Of a DNA stretch of 64,000 nt, positions 32,545 through 44,009 are shown piece by piece. The stretch is from Breviolum minutum Mf 1.05b.01 (lineage: Eukaryota; Sar; Dinophyceae; Suessiales; Symbiodiniaceae). The notes beneath the pieces are model-generated. The model worked only from the letters and a program-made list of their open reading frames with translations. It had not been told where the DNA came from and searched no databases. Numbering within the stretch: the stretch's first letter is position 1; each line of letters begins with the position of its first letter. The stretch spans positions 59,855-123,854 of the forward strand of contig DF239245.1 of NCBI GenBank assembly GCA_000507305.1, in the 5' to 3' direction. Made by a program: the position numbers and the translations under genes.

Positions 32545-33000
32545 CTATGCAGAAACCATGCAGTCCAACGATTCTGAACAACCACAATTGATCTTGTTAA
32601 CCTTGCAAACGTGGGTTGTGATGCACGCTTCAGATTTTAAAAATAGATGCTTACTGATTTCTAATCCAACTTCGGCTGGCAGACCCACCTTTGTCCAACC
32701 TGAAAAGACACTTTGTCTCCAGGTTGCAACTGGCCCGGCTGTGGAGGTCTGGCAGCAATTGCCAAGTTCAAACACATGATCCTCCCACTGACAAATTTGG
32801 CACCTGAGCCATGGCTGTATTAAAACCAAACTCTCGACATCCATGGCTTTAAAAGCACCAGGAGGGCAGTTCAAGTTTCTTTTGCACAACTTAAACTTTA
32901 TTCTGTTTGTGCCCTCGGATTCTCCAGTGTGCTTAATGATACTTGCATGTTTGGTTCGATAGGCCATGTGCAAGGTTGGCTTGAAAGAGACGGTGGTTGC
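32545..33000 (-). CDS. Unrecognised Cys-containing exon
   Basis: A continuous protein-like reading: TNRIKFKLCKRNLNCPPGAF, KAMDVESLVLIQPWLRCQIC, WEDHVFELGNCCQTSTAGPV and VGLPAEVGLEISKHLFLKSE. Several Cys pairs (RCQIC, NCC, CITTHVC) could bind zinc or form disulphides. No family recognised. Confidence 0.45.
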   Translation of the reverse strand, partial: ATTVSFKPTLHMAYRTKHASIIKHTGESEGTNRIKFKLCKRNLNCPPGAFKAMDVESLVLIQPWLRCQICQWEDHVFELGNCCQTSTAGPVATWRQSVFSGWTKVGLPAEVGLEISKHLFLKSEACITTHVCKVNKINCGCSESLDCMVSA

Positions 33001-33139
33001 ATCACTCAGTGCCCCAACCAAACAAAGTGGTGCGCACAAATCAACACAAATCAACATGGACCTCTCGGTCGGTGTATCAAAGATTTTTCCCCGAATTGCC
33101 AGGCAAGAAAAGCTTCACAAAGCTTCCAAACCGCTTGAA

Positions 33140-33310
33140 CGCTGGTGTGTTTTTTTTGAGCTGCTGGAAGACAGGTCCCTCGAAGGTCTGGTGGGACTAC
33201 TACAGTCGATCAAAAAAGCAATCCGTGTTTTTCCAATTGCAGCGACCACCTTTTTGGTGCTACCCACTACCCCAAACATACGGATCAAACCCAAAGGAAA
33301 CCGAGGGTAA
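33140..33310 (-). CDS. Possible unrecognised exon
   Basis: The minus strand reads LGLIRMFGVVGSTKKVVAAI and GKTRIAFLIDCSSPTRPSRD, then a serine run. Plausible composition; no splice sites fixed. Confidence 0.3.
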
Positions 33311-33636
33311 AAACGACTCAGCTGGATTTGATCGACTGGCATGCTCTATCTTCTGTGCATTTGATACAATACATATTGGCTCAAGCAAAATGATAACCAT
33401 GTGTTCAGTGGCAAGAACTGTAGCAATATCACATCTATGTCAGGATAGCCTGCGAAAGGCTTGACACAGGATAATACAGGTGCATGTCAGATTTTGTTTG
33501 GCTCTCCTAAGATGCGTGACAATCTAGTGACTAATGGACATCATCTGATATCATTAGAATCATTGCGTTCAGTCAATAAAGTGGCGACATCTTCGTCGGC
33601 GCTGATGACACTTGCTTTGGCCCTTGTCAGGACAAT

Positions 33637-35284
33637 TTATCGAGCGCCCTTACTCTTCAGCAAGTCAGCCACCTTCAACCTCTGCGTCGAGTGGATCATT
33701 CAAGGCTGTATCAAAAGGAATGCAACGAATGTATCTCTTGGGGCCCCAGCTGCTCATTCTTTACAGCTATACTCAAGGGCGTCTGCCCACCTTATTACTT
33801 GCTGTGGAATACAACCAAGAGGAGCAAACTCGAACAAATTTGTGGCAAGGGCTAAATTTGAAACATGATCACCCATTGCATACCCGCCCAGTCTTGGCCA
33901 TCGGCTGTCATTCTCTTTATTCAAATCTGCTCCCTGACTGACAAGGTACTCCAGAATCTCCTTCATGTGGACAATCACCAAGTTTTTTTCACGGAAATCG
34001 ATGGCAAAGGTCAGACTGAAAGATCCTAGCATCCAATACCAAGATTTACTCCTGATCCTGAGTTCAAATCTCCAATCGCAGCAATCAGCAAAAGGGACTT
34101 TCCATCAGGATTGCCCACCACCAAATCCGAAACTTTGTTGCGAGTGCAGACTTACATGAACCTTTAGGGGCATTGTGTTTAGTCACTAAGTTTAGTCTCC
34201 ACTCGAAATAGAAGCTTCCCTGGATAGTGGGTATAACATGGTACAACTGTATGACCCTTTTTGTGGGCACATACACTGTAGGTAGATTCCTGAAAAGGTG
34301 AAGGTTGAAAATGACCCTCTGTCTTCATTATAGCTCCTGTCGTCCATAAGCAGCAGCATAGTGCAGGCTGCTATTCTTGGACTTATCAACGCAATTCACA
34401 TCCTCAGCACCCCAGCCTACGCTGCTTTGCGTTGCTTGAAAGAAACAGTCTCTGCATGTTTGTCTTAATCTGCAAAGGTGTGCCTTTGATGCCTGACACA
34501 TCTGGAAGAGGACTGTGCGTTTAATCTGAATACCTCTAATATAGCAAGATGTGCCGTTAACAGGGCACCCCAACTGCTTTGACCTCCACCAAAAGCATCG
34601 TAATGGGCATGCGGTTAGCGCCAACTGCATAGCCTGATTTGGGGCCCCCAAACAATGTGCATCGGCGAAGGTTGTCTCGAGCGGCAACTCCCGGCGTTTC
34701 TTCACTTTTGGTGAATCGCTTATTCAGTGACTTGCTCAGTGACTTGTCTCTACGTGACAAGGCTCCAAGAGTGCTAAACCGATTGCAACCTACTGGATTT
34801 CAGTTTGATTGGCAAAACCTATCAACTATCAACATTTGACAAGTCTCAACATTCAATCTGCTTCTTTCCGAAACTCCTGCTACCCGCTTCCTTTCCCATT
34901 CCACCCCTTCCACCACCATGGATCTCCGCAACCCGCCTAAACAGGTGATACCTCGCTGGTCCTTAGCCTCCAAATCGCGGTTTCCACGCTCAGTCCTTGG
35001 CTATTGGAGTCAGCTCTGGCAACTTCCACAAAGGAAGTCAAGGACTGTTCTTTCGCAGGTGTAAGAAATGGTAAGAATACACACACATCAGAGCTATTGA
35101 AATAAGCTGACCTTGAAAGATCTTCCAAATACCTATAAGAAATGCATAAACAAAATGTGACATCTTGCCGCTGTTTCCAACAAGTCCCTTCATTCAAGTT
35201 CATTCCACTTGTGTCCCGCACTCAGTGAGATAGTGCTGGACTGCACGGAGGTCTCCGAACTTGCACGCCTCTTGGAGTGTGAGC
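33637..35284 (-). CDS. Ankyrin-repeat protein, AKR2-like C-terminal region
   Basis: Exons carry consecutive ankyrin repeats. 35222-35284: LTLQEACKFGDLRAVQHYLT. About 34600-34660: YAVGANRMPITMLLVE (junctions unresolved). 34337-34416: WGAEDVNCVDKSKNSSLHYA and AAYGRQ. 33865-33960: EILEYLVSQGADLNKENDSR and WPRLGGYAMGDH. 33637-33681: RLKVADLLKSKGAR, then TAA. The last three join in phase: 80, 96 and 45 nt. The order GD-helix, DKxKNxxLHYAAxYGRxE, then a final KVxDLLKxxGA closely parallels plant AKR2, a cytosolic chaperone that delivers chloroplast outer-membrane proteins. The intron 33961-34336 begins GA (CAG|GAGCTA) and ends AAG. Exons at 35.4-36.3 kb probably form the N-terminal part. Another ankyrin protein cannot be excluded. 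Confidence 0.7.
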
Positions 35285-35384
35285 CTTGCGAAGAATACAA
35301 GGCTGATCTATGAAAGGGTTTTTAGAAAAATTGAGATTACATACAATATACTACAAAAATCCGCAAAAAAATGGAGGAAAGGAA

Positions 35385-36310
35385 GTTGCAGAATCACTTT
35401 GTGCCGGGTATCCCTGCGGTGTCTTGCGGACGCGCTCAGCGTTTCGCAAAGCTTGAGCTGGAACCTGAGGGGGGGAGGGAGCTAAAATCGTCTCTGTTGG
35501 ATCAAGAATGATCACTAATAGAAGATTCAACTGGCACGGTATTTGAAGAAATATATATTTAAATATGTAATATAAACATGATGATCGAAAAGAAAAGTAA
35601 TTTAAATGGGAATCCGGTGAAGGGGCGTGCTGATTTCGACTTGAAGTGCCAGCAGTAAAACTGTGGTAAAGAAGAATTCCAGAGAAAGTCCAAATATGCA
35701 TACTTCATGACAAAACTTCTTTGAACACTCTCGCTGCTTTGAAAGGCCCGAACACCACCCATCTTGTTGCTAATCTTCTGCATGAGCTCTTTGTCTTCTA
35801 CATAGCTCCGGATCTGAAGGGATGGGCGGTACAAGCAACAAGCAAAGATTCTTCTTGCACGATCTCTACTCATTATCAATCACCCCCCCCCTTGCACTGA
35901 GCCTCTTGTACCTGGTAATCCTTGATGGATGTAAACCTCAGGAGTCTTTGAAATCAGTCAAAGTTTGACCTGAAATCGAGTTCCAGAGGTGCTGAGCTAC
36001 CCTGCAAGGCTTCAAACTCTGGTTCTTGCTCCAGTTCCTGATAGAAACAAATCCAAAGAAACTTTGAAAATCTCCAAAAAGTGCACAAGTGACATTCCTG
36101 GCCTACCAGCCTGTCGACACTTGTGGAGATCCGATGTTGCTTGGGTTCAACAAACCAAAGGACCATCCAAGTAGCAAAAGCCAATCCAATTCTTGCTGAT
36201 CCACAAGATATGCTGAAAAATCTCTAGGTGCCCATGCCTTCATCCTTCGAGCGAAGTCCTCAAAAGTTCTATCTACCGGATCCGAAAATGGAATCTTTAC
36301 ACAGAGCTTG
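35385..36310 (-). CDS. Exons probably N-terminal to the ankyrin gene
   Basis: Four minus-strand segments look coding. About 36180-36300: DPVDRTFEDFARRMKAWAPR and DFSAYL. About 36000-36040: ELEQEPEFEALQ after acceptor TATCAG. About 35720-35820: SYVEDKELMQKISNKMGGVR and AFQSSESVQRSFV. About 35390-35500: TILAPSPPQVPAQALRNAER and VRKTPQGYPAQS. The DKELMQKISNKMGG segment resembles STI1/Sti1-like repeats found before the ankyrin repeats in AKR2. Junctions are not resolved and the uppermost exon could belong to another gene. Confidence 0.4.
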
Positions 36311-36584
36311 TGAATTTGTGAATTGGGATTTGTACTCAAACTCTATTCCAAGATTATTCCCACACCACTCCTCGTTGCTACTATCAATTTGATCTTGCCA
36401 AACATCTGCCATGGCTCCTTGGCACAAACTTGGAAGGTTCACAGCTGGACTAAGTCACTAAGTGCCAAGATGTTTCCCCCCTCCTTTCTTCCTTTCCTCC
36501 AACTGAGTGTCGTGCTCATCATCTTCTGCCTTCGGATCTTGTCGGGGTTTGTGGAATGCTCCACAAGCCTCAAACATTCAAAGG

Positions 36585-36821
36585 TCAGCAAGTATTTTTG
36601 GAGGCTGTACAAAGACCTTCAATCACCACTGGTGACATGACTGCATGACATTTTCCATAAAGTCTTACAAAGTTCTTTCCATCACACAAACACAGTTTGA
36701 AGCATAAACAAATTCGAAGAATCCTCCTCAGAATCCTCCTGGCAATTTGGAGAGCTGAGAGCTTGAGATCCAAGCTTCTTGGTATCTGCTGGATTGCTTT
36801 GAAGATACCTCCACCAGTCAA
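36585..36821 (-). CDS. Possible exon upstream of the ankyrin gene
   Basis: The minus strand reads GGIFKAIQQIPRSLDLKLSA and LQIARRILRRI, basic and amphipathic. No splice sites fixed; it could be a first exon of the same gene or chance. Confidence 0.3.
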   Translation of the reverse strand: MTGGGIFKAIQQIPRSLDLKLSALQIARRILRRILRICLCFKLCLCDGKNFVRLYGKCHAVMSPVVIEGLCTASKNTC

Positions 36822-37096
36822 TCCAGAGTTACCTGGCCTCTGTGCCCACTTGTGGAATATGTCACCATGATGAGTGAGCTATCTGACTATCCAACTGCAA
36901 TGGTCCACCACACCATCAATGTCTAAGTTTTACACCAATGAAAACCAGGAAACCTCAAACTACTTTGGGTGTTTTACAAATCCGAATTGAAGATCATTCT
37001 TCCTGACATGCTTTTCTTTGCTGTGATGGTCTGTGGCAAAGAAGTGTTGGTTAGTGAATATGGCAAAGATGTGTTTTATCTCCTACACTCTGCTGG

Positions 37097-38270
37097 TCAA
37101 TAGAGGTACGTAAAAAAGCTTGTTGAAAGTGCTAGTTGATAAATATCACAAAGAATTGTTTTATCTCCTGCAATCTGTTTTTCAATAGAAAATATTCCTT
37201 TGGACCAGCCAGCAGTCATCCCGGTGGCGCACGTCTTGGTCTGATGCCACTGGTCTTCAGTCATGTTTGGACTTCGAAACATGTTGACCGAAGTGCCATC
37301 GGCGAGCAAGATCTGCAAGCAGCTGCACGGTGAAACGCTTCACAATTTCACCATGTCTCACCAGGTAATCAAACCAGAGCTTTCCCTCCCGTTCTCCAGG
37401 CATTTGAATGCCTTCTCGGCCACCATGTCATCATCCGCTCGCTCCGCGGTTGCAATTGGGGGCCTCGTGCACTTCTGAATCTCTCTATGTCAGATCTTAT
37501 TGCGGCTCAACGGCTGTCAAGCCAACTAAGATCCAAACATAGCCCCGGGTGGACCATCCCCGTAACCCATTGCAAGAGCTAGCTTGCGACCCGAAACAGC
37601 TGACTGTGTCTCAAGATTCAAAACCCCACTGTGCATATTCACATTAGGCAAAGAACAAACATCAAATGGCATTTCGGACAAGTAAACACTGCCTTTCTCT
37701 GCTCGCTTCCTACGTGGTGACATCTGGGCAATTTGCAGCGCCATTTGGGAAACTCGCGCTGCTACTCTGGTGTCCCTATGGCACCTTTCTCCAAGTTTCA
37801 CAGTAATTTCAAATACATTGTCATTTCTTCATTGATGTGTCTCAAATCAATGTGGAAAGAAACTTTGAGAGAGGGCTGGCCACATGAACAGGAACTAAAT
37901 TTTCGGCGTCTCGACTCACAACTTCACCTCTTTCGGTCTCAGCGTGCTCGACTGACCTGGTCCGAATGCCAATCTAAGATCATCTGCAGTGAAGTCCCCC
38001 CCTACCTGTTCTGATTGGCCTCTCGAAGCACACCACGAAGAGAGTTGAGTCCATCTCGTCGGAAGGCTGGTTCTGCAGGTTTGTATGCAACCGTTTGGGT
38101 GCAACATCTGCAAATATCTGCACTATCTCTACTTTAACTAACTCTTTGTTACATGAGATTCCCTGCCTGCTGTAGGTGCAGGTTTTGCAGGGCTTGGAGA
38201 CGAAGGAGGTGCAGGTGCAGGTGTCGGGGGAGCAGGTGCGGCTGGTTCCGGCATCTGCTCCTGCACACGA
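37097..38270 (-). CDS. Multi-exon unrecognised gene with Pro/Ala-rich linker
   Basis: From the upper end: an exon after acceptor GTGTGCAG (about 38170-38260) reads EQMPEPAAPAPPTPAPAPPS, a Pro/Ala linker. Next (about 38000-38085) comes DVAPKRLHTNLQNQPSDEMD and STLFVVCFERPI, then DFTADDLRLAFGPG in another frame (37916-37995). An uninterrupted segment at 37526-37801 reads VAARVSQMALQIAQMSPRRK and GRKLALAMGYGDGPPGAMFG. Below it lie ERADDDMVAEKAFKCLENGR (37370-37450) and LLADGTSVNMFRSPNMTEDQ (37200-37318). Compositions are consistent with one large protein; domain identity unknown and junctions unresolved. Confidence 0.45.
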
Positions 38271-38342
38271 ATAAAGCGTTGATACCTCCGAGGCCAATGA
38301 GACTTGAGGAATCAGGAACCCAAAAAAATACATTCGACTCAA

Positions 38343-38460
38343 CTAACTCCTCAAAGCGTGCTGTTGACGCCGTGGAAGATTGACCTCCACATAGTGATGC
38401 GGATTTGCTGCTTCCATCCATAGAGGATGAGGGGTGAAATATCCAAAAATGCAACATGTA
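38343..38460 (-). CDS. Ser-rich exon
   Basis: The minus strand reads HPSSSMDGSSKSASLCGGQS and TASTARFEELVES, probably disordered sequence and probably the exon preceding the Pro/Ala linker exon of the gene below. Confidence 0.35.
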
Positions 38461-39054
38461 TCACAGGGTCGAGCCTGCAGCAGCTTGAACCTGAACAAAA
38501 ACATTTGCATGCTCCCTGGCCATCTACTGAATCTACTTATCTTCAGAACTTGACTGACAGCCCGCAACGTTGGGAAGATTGGAAAAATGCACATTGGCTT
38601 GTAGCTCGCCTCTTCCTGGGAACCAGTTTGGCTGACCTCGTGAAACAGGGCACAAAGGGGAGACGAAGGGCAAGGTCCGCAGTCCCACCCCGTTCACTTG
38701 CGAGTTCCCGTGTGGCGCGTCGACACCCCCCCAAAAAAATAAATACAGTACAGTCCATGTACCCTACTCCGTACTGGTACTACTAGTACCAATACCAGCA
38801 CTACCACTCAACACTACATCATATATACTAATATATAACTACTATCATTGATACTAGCAAGAATCAGATGTACATTGGAAAAAAGAAACTTTATATAACT
38901 TTATTATCATTCTCTTTTCAACTCTTTCAATTTCTATCATGCCATCCCACCCTGGCCTTGAGTATCTTGATGCTCGTCCGGATTTGCTCCAGAAGCTCAC
39001 CTTGGATGACTCATGATCTCAACCTACAGGACGCATGGATTAAATGGATGAAAA

Positions 39055-39300
39055 TTAAAATGGTGCAAAGCTCCTTGTGATGTTGATTTCAGGCAAGGGC
39101 TTGCATTGTCGACTTGAGGTCCAAATTTCTTTTTCTTGATCTTGGCCTTCTCGTCCTAAAGTCCAGACAAGTTGAAATAGAAACTTGTCCTTACTTGATC
39201 TCTGCTCTGCGAGGGCTGTCGTGAAATCCCCAAAAACTAAAACTCTACCAGCATGCCAACCTCTTCCGGGAGGTCCAGGTCGACCTGCAGAAGAAAAAAT
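39055..39300 (-). CDS. Unrecognised exons
   Basis: After an acceptor TGCAG the minus strand reads VDLDLPEEVGMLVEF to a stop, or RPGPPGRGWHAGRVLVFGDF in another frame. Lower down, after a TTTAG acceptor, DEKAKIKKKKFGPQVDNAS looks like a basic C-terminal exon. Frame assignment uncertain. Confidence 0.35.
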   Translation of the reverse strand: MFSSAGRPGPPGRGWHAGRVLVFGDFTTALAEQRSSKDKFLFQLVWTLGREGQDQEKEIWTSSRQCKPLPEINITRSFAPF

Positions 39301-40112
39301 GTAGAGAAACTGGATGCCCAAGAACAAACATGCCTTCTTACCTTTATGATCAGTGATGGAGCTGGATGATAAGTGGTGTGGCACGACTGTTGTCAATGGG
39401 ACAAAAACATGTAAGTCTCGCTAGTTGAAGTAGCTATTCTTCTTTCACCCAGCCTCAGCATGCGTGTCTGGCAAGTCCTCCTTGGTCCGCGTTCCCAGAA
39501 CATTCACAGGATACATGTTCAAAAACTGTCAACTTATGTCAACTTTTGCAAAAGTGTTTCAGCCAACATTGGCAATTTGGAGCAAGTACCCACAGTTATA
39601 CAGCGAACAAAATCAAGCAGAGCAAAATAGAAAGAGGGCAGAATAGACCCATTTTTCATGAAGCCTGGGCTGCAGACTGGCCGTGCAGCTTCACCGATGA
39701 AGATCTGTAGATTGTTTTGTGCCTTGTACCAATCACTAAATTTTCAGCCCACTTATGCTTCCCCATTTTGGAAATTTGTGAAGCTGCGCCTCTTCCAGCA
39801 CCTCCAAAGCCTTCCCAATCATCTGACCTTATCCATCTTTAAAGTCAAACTTGGGGGTGACAAAAAATATTCAAAGGATTACCACTTGTTTCACTTTCAA
39901 TTCTCTGAAATTTTGCATCTATATAATATATAGCACCACTGCTTAATGAAGTGGACGCCAAGAGTGTGACCAGTACCTTCACTAGCCAACAAAAGGACTG
40001 TGGAGATCCGCCTCAATGATGGGTTGGGGAGATCTGTTGCGCAGATTGTCTGTATCCGACTGACTGTTTCCATCTTCTCACAATACCATGTATCACCAGG
40101 ATCACTATTGCA

Positions 40113-40295
40113 TTATTCATGTGGAAGAGGGAAGGCATCCAGAATAAAGATATACAACGCTGCAGATTTTTTGCCAAGTAGCTGAAGCAACAATGCATAG
40201 ACATCGCGCTCACGACGGTCCCAGCCTGAATGAGACGACAGGTCGCTTCTGAAAATTGCCCTGCTCTCATGGTTTACGCCGATTACGCAAATCAC
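40113..40295 (-). CDS. Unrecognised exon
   Basis: The minus strand reads NHESRAIFRSDLSSHSGWDR then RERDVYALLLQLLGKKSAAL and YIFILDAFPLPHE to a stop at 40113. Good protein character; family unknown. A second frame is also open. Confidence 0.4.
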   Translation of the reverse strand: MICVIGVNHESRAIFRSDLSSHSGWDRRERDVYALLLQLLGKKSAALYIFILDAFPLPHE

Positions 40296-40299
40296 TAGT

Positions 40300-42728
40300 G
40301 TGAAGACCTTTATTTTTGGCCCGCAGAACAGGCCTTCAAGGTATCAAAGTGTAATTGACGTCGCAGGGGAATTCACAAGTTGCCGAGCAAAATGTCCATC
40401 CTTTCAACACCCCTGAAAGACTCTCACTCCCCGATCGCTTAACCTCGTTGTCGAAGGCCAACCATTGCTTGTTCCAAGTCAGGCACATACTCCAACATTC
40501 CCGGCCTCGCTAAAAGATCAAAAAGAAAGTCATGAGGCCACAAGCGGTTTCCGTGTGCAAGGGGCAGTGTTTTTTGGCAACTGATTGTAGTTTGAAGTTT
40601 CGGGTGTCTTTCACTCTTTGATGGCTAGAAACAGAGTTGTCACCTGAGTTTGGGGCATATCTCCTAATTCTTGGTGACAACTCACCACTCGGTCCAACAA
40701 CTCGATCTGGCCAGGCAAGGGAATAACATCTGAAGAGCTCAAGAGAAACAACCGCTAGAGACGTGCCATCAGTTGGTAACTCCTTATTTTCAAAAAAGAA
40801 CTGATTCTCAATTGATGATAATTGATGTATCTACTTTGTAAAACGCAAAGGGTCCACTTCGAGTCCGGAACTTTCTCTGCTTGGGCTCCTCACCAGACTC
40901 CCATTGGTGGTTGAGTCCTTCGTACATTCTACTCGCAAGGCCAAGGCCAAATATTCCCTCGCCTGGCCGCCATGCTTGCGCATGTTCAAGTTTGTCTAAA
41001 CATTCAAATGTTGAGAAAAAAAAAACCTCTGCATCCCCCCAACCTCAACTACTTTAGTTCCTTGTGAATATCCGTGTGGCCAACCCAGCCTCTGGCCACC
41101 GCTCCAATCGCACCATACAATGAGCCATTGTGCCAGCCTACAGCCAAGTTTCGGGCCACGGAAAGACGATTTATCGACATAGGTTCCATTGATAAAAGGC
41201 CAAATTGAAAATCGGATCATTGAAATCACTTATCAACCGGATCCAAGCCTGCCAACCGGCCAAAGGCTTCATTGGCCCCAAAGAAGAGACGTGCAGTTCA
41301 TACCTTTTTTGCTCCGGGCAAAGCGCCGAAAAAGGGAGCAAAAGGAGCATTGGCAAGAGGGAATTGTGGCCCAAGCTTGGTAGAAACATGTGGCAGACAA
41401 TTCGCAAAGATCTTTGTCTTTGATTGAAGATTCCACTGTCTTCACTGTCCTTTTCAGAATTTCAAGAGAGGCTGAAAGACAAATCCCTGCAACCTCTGTG
41501 GATCAAACGATTCAGCCAAGGGCTTCTCAGCCTTCTCATACCTTGGGTGCTACAGCTGGATGTGCAAGGAACTGCACTGTCTCACCGGGTCGTTTTTTGA
41601 ATTCATTGAACAGCAATTAAGCTCTCTTTGGCTGTGATTGTGAAAAGCAATCCCAGACATCATTCAAAACATAATCAGCAAGAGGTGTCCTTACGTTTGA
41701 GACCTTGTGGTCTTTGCAGTGCACTCTCATGAACTAAAGAACTCAAAGCCTTCTGGGAACAAAACGCGATTATAAATCCAAGTATTTTTGCACAAGAAAA
41801 TAAGCGGACCAACGGTCCGAAACTCCTGTTTAGCTTAAGTTGAAGCTTCTGAGGTTATGACCATGTGCGAGCCTCCTGGATAGCATTTTTGGGGAGAATC
41901 CAACTGGATTCCAACTGGACTCACTTGCGATCTGCAAGCAACTGCACCCGCCTCCTTTTCTTCCTTGAGAAAATGGCTATCACCTGGAAGATGCACTTTG
42001 ACCAGAAACTATCTCCGGAAGCTATCTATGTCCACCAGCACGCCTATGCCCATGGCAACTTCACCCACGTTCGACAGAATCTTGGCGAGCATGATCCTGA
42101 AGATTATGCCACGAACATGCCACCGATCATTCCGTCTTCCTACGTTCACATACTTTCCCCGTTCGTGTAGCCTTGGTCCCTGATCTTTAAATCAGTGCGC
42201 TTCCTAAGAATATCTTTTCCATCAAGTGTCACCTTTGTATATCTTAATGTTTCAGAGAGATCATGAATAATGGTGATCATCAATCAGCCAACCACTTTGC
42301 GCCGCAACTGAGGTCCCTGGCCGATCACTTGCTTCTGCAGTCCGGTGGATCTCACCTGCCTTGCTGCAAAGTTCAAATCCTGTCATGCGATGACCATCCA
42401 ATCGGCGTCCAGCGTAAAGTGCTCTTCAAAAGTCAGTCCAGGCTGAAAAATGATGAGGCTGGTGAGTACATATGAAAGGGTAACTCCTCTCAACTCCCAC
42501 TGAAAAAAATCTGCCACATCGCGCATTCAAAGGACTTTCCATCTGGCCTATCTTCATCTCTTCACGTTGTTGAGTCTTTTGACCTAGGAAGAAACTACTT
42601 CGAAGAGAACGCTGCCAAAGCTACAGTAACGCATTCAATCTATCATTACATTTTCACCCAGAAACGCCTTTTTTGTGAACAGTGGGAATTACAGATCTTC
42701 GATTCAACTTGGAACCAAAGCCTGAGCT
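40300..42728. other. Mostly unassigned
   Basis: The only candidate is a minus-strand reading at about 41020-41229 (MIRFSIWPFINGTYVDKSSF). The overlapping plus-strand frame at 41189-41423 reads K/R-rich sequence and cannot be excluded. Elsewhere no exon is supported. Confidence 0.3.
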
Positions 42729-42799
42729 TCAGGACCTAAGCGCGCATGAGCTTTGCCCAAATCCCAAATGTCGAACCATGTGGGTTGCACCCCATTGGT

Positions 42800-43088
42800 T
42801 TTCTTCACCTGTCATGCATTGATTCCCTGGCAAATCATCTAAATTGATTTTCAACGTGACGCAGAGAAGTCGACTTGAGACATCGGGAAAGTTGAAGCGT
42901 TGAAGTTGCAAACCTGAGGTTTCAGTATTGGATATCTGGTACCTTTTTGCATGGTCTCTAAGTCTGTATACACGCCGAATTGCTTCTGGGTGGGATTCGA
43001 CTTGTTTTTCTAGACGCAACATGCATTTTTGATGTTTGAGGTTTTGGAGTTCAGAGCTGTACTTAAAAAGATGGAGAGCCTCGCCCAC
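42800..43088 (-). CDS. Unrecognised Arg/Lys-rich helical exon
   Basis: The minus strand reads LHLFKYSSELQNLKHQKCML, RLEKQVESHPEAIRRVYRLR, then TLKINLDDLPGNQ. It looks like a coiled or helical segment with strong protein composition over about 90 codons. No family recognised. Confidence 0.45.
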
Positions 43089-43379
43089 ATGAAAGTCTCT
43101 ATTCGATTCAATCTTTCAATTGAGGGTCAGACAAGTGAGGAAAATTGCACATCACATCCCAATAAAGAGTCCTGAAAAGCTTGCCTCCACACTTTTCCGG
43201 GTGTATTCCAGGCATTTCTCCGCTTCGTCCAAGGAAGAATAACACCTTGACAGGATTCAACCGGAGCTTCCAGTCCAAAAATCTTAAACATTTTGACTTT
43301 TCACGGTCGCGTCAATGTGTTTGTTATTACTGTGTGCCAGGCCAAGCAAAGTTTCTGTACATGATGTCGTGGAACTGAC

Positions 43380-43675
43380 ATGATTACAAAATTGTGCAGG
43401 CTCGCCAGTCCATAAGTTGGTGTTCTTTTCAGACGAACTCTCTGTGCCACAATTCTCCGCACCTCCCAACCTTCCTCCGGCTGGAAGGGAACATTCTCTT
43501 CAATCTCTTTCAAGGCTACTAGTGCGTCATAGGCACGAAACCTTAGCAGACCATCGGTGAGTCCAACAATCTGGAAATGCTGTTCGGATTGACTCAGTTG
43601 ATCTGGACAGCGGACTGCTTCATGCGGACGGCACAGAGCTTGTCCAGAGCCTGTGGTCAGCACACCAGCCACCAT
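43380..43675 (-). CDS. Unrecognised exon, good coding character
   Basis: Reads LLRFRAYDALVALKEIEENV, PFQPEEGWEVRRIVAQRVRL and KRTPTYGLASLHNFV. It precedes (in transcription order) the segment at 42.8-43.1 kb and may be in the same gene. The CAA microsatellite at 43685 lies just above it. Confidence 0.5.
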
Positions 43676-43684
43676 GGGTCAGAG

Positions 43685-43688
43685 CAGC

Positions 43689-43744
<56 letters not shown>

Positions 43745-43745
43745 A
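43685..43745. repeat. (CAA)n microsatellite
   Basis: About 20 perfect CAA units; the poly-Gln, poly-Asn and poly-Val frames across it are artefacts unless it is exonic. Confidence 0.95.
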
Positions 43746-43829
43746 GCTTGGATGTGTCAAGTATTGAACATGTGCTCCTGTAATTCTGCCCCCGGCCCAA
43801 TTCCAATCTTGCTTCAAAGGAACAATGAA

Positions 43830-44000
43830 TTCAGGAGGCTCAGACCAAACACAAGCCACAAACGTCGCCCACCCTCCATGTCAGCCTTGATAAGCCAAGT
43901 ACCACCCCGTTTCCGAGCCCTGAGGGATGCGCGATGGCTGCAAGCTATGTTGCTGTGAATCATACCCAGTGGGAGCTGGTAAAACCGCCATGATTTGGCT
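43830..44000 (-). CDS. Possible unrecognised exon
   Basis: The minus strand reads SLRARKRGGTWLIKADMEGG and RRLWLVFGLSLLNSLFL to a stop: basic, then hydrophobic. Edges uncertain. Confidence 0.3.
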
Positions 44001-44009
44001 TGCAAAAGC

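Noticed and set aside
38427..38786. 119-codon plus frame
   Set aside because: No family resemblance or splice support; overlaps minus-strand segments of equal or better quality.
43577..43958. Poly-Gln and poly-Asn proteins on the plus strand
   Set aside because: Produced by the (CAA)n repeat; flanking plus-strand codons are antisense to a better minus-strand exon.
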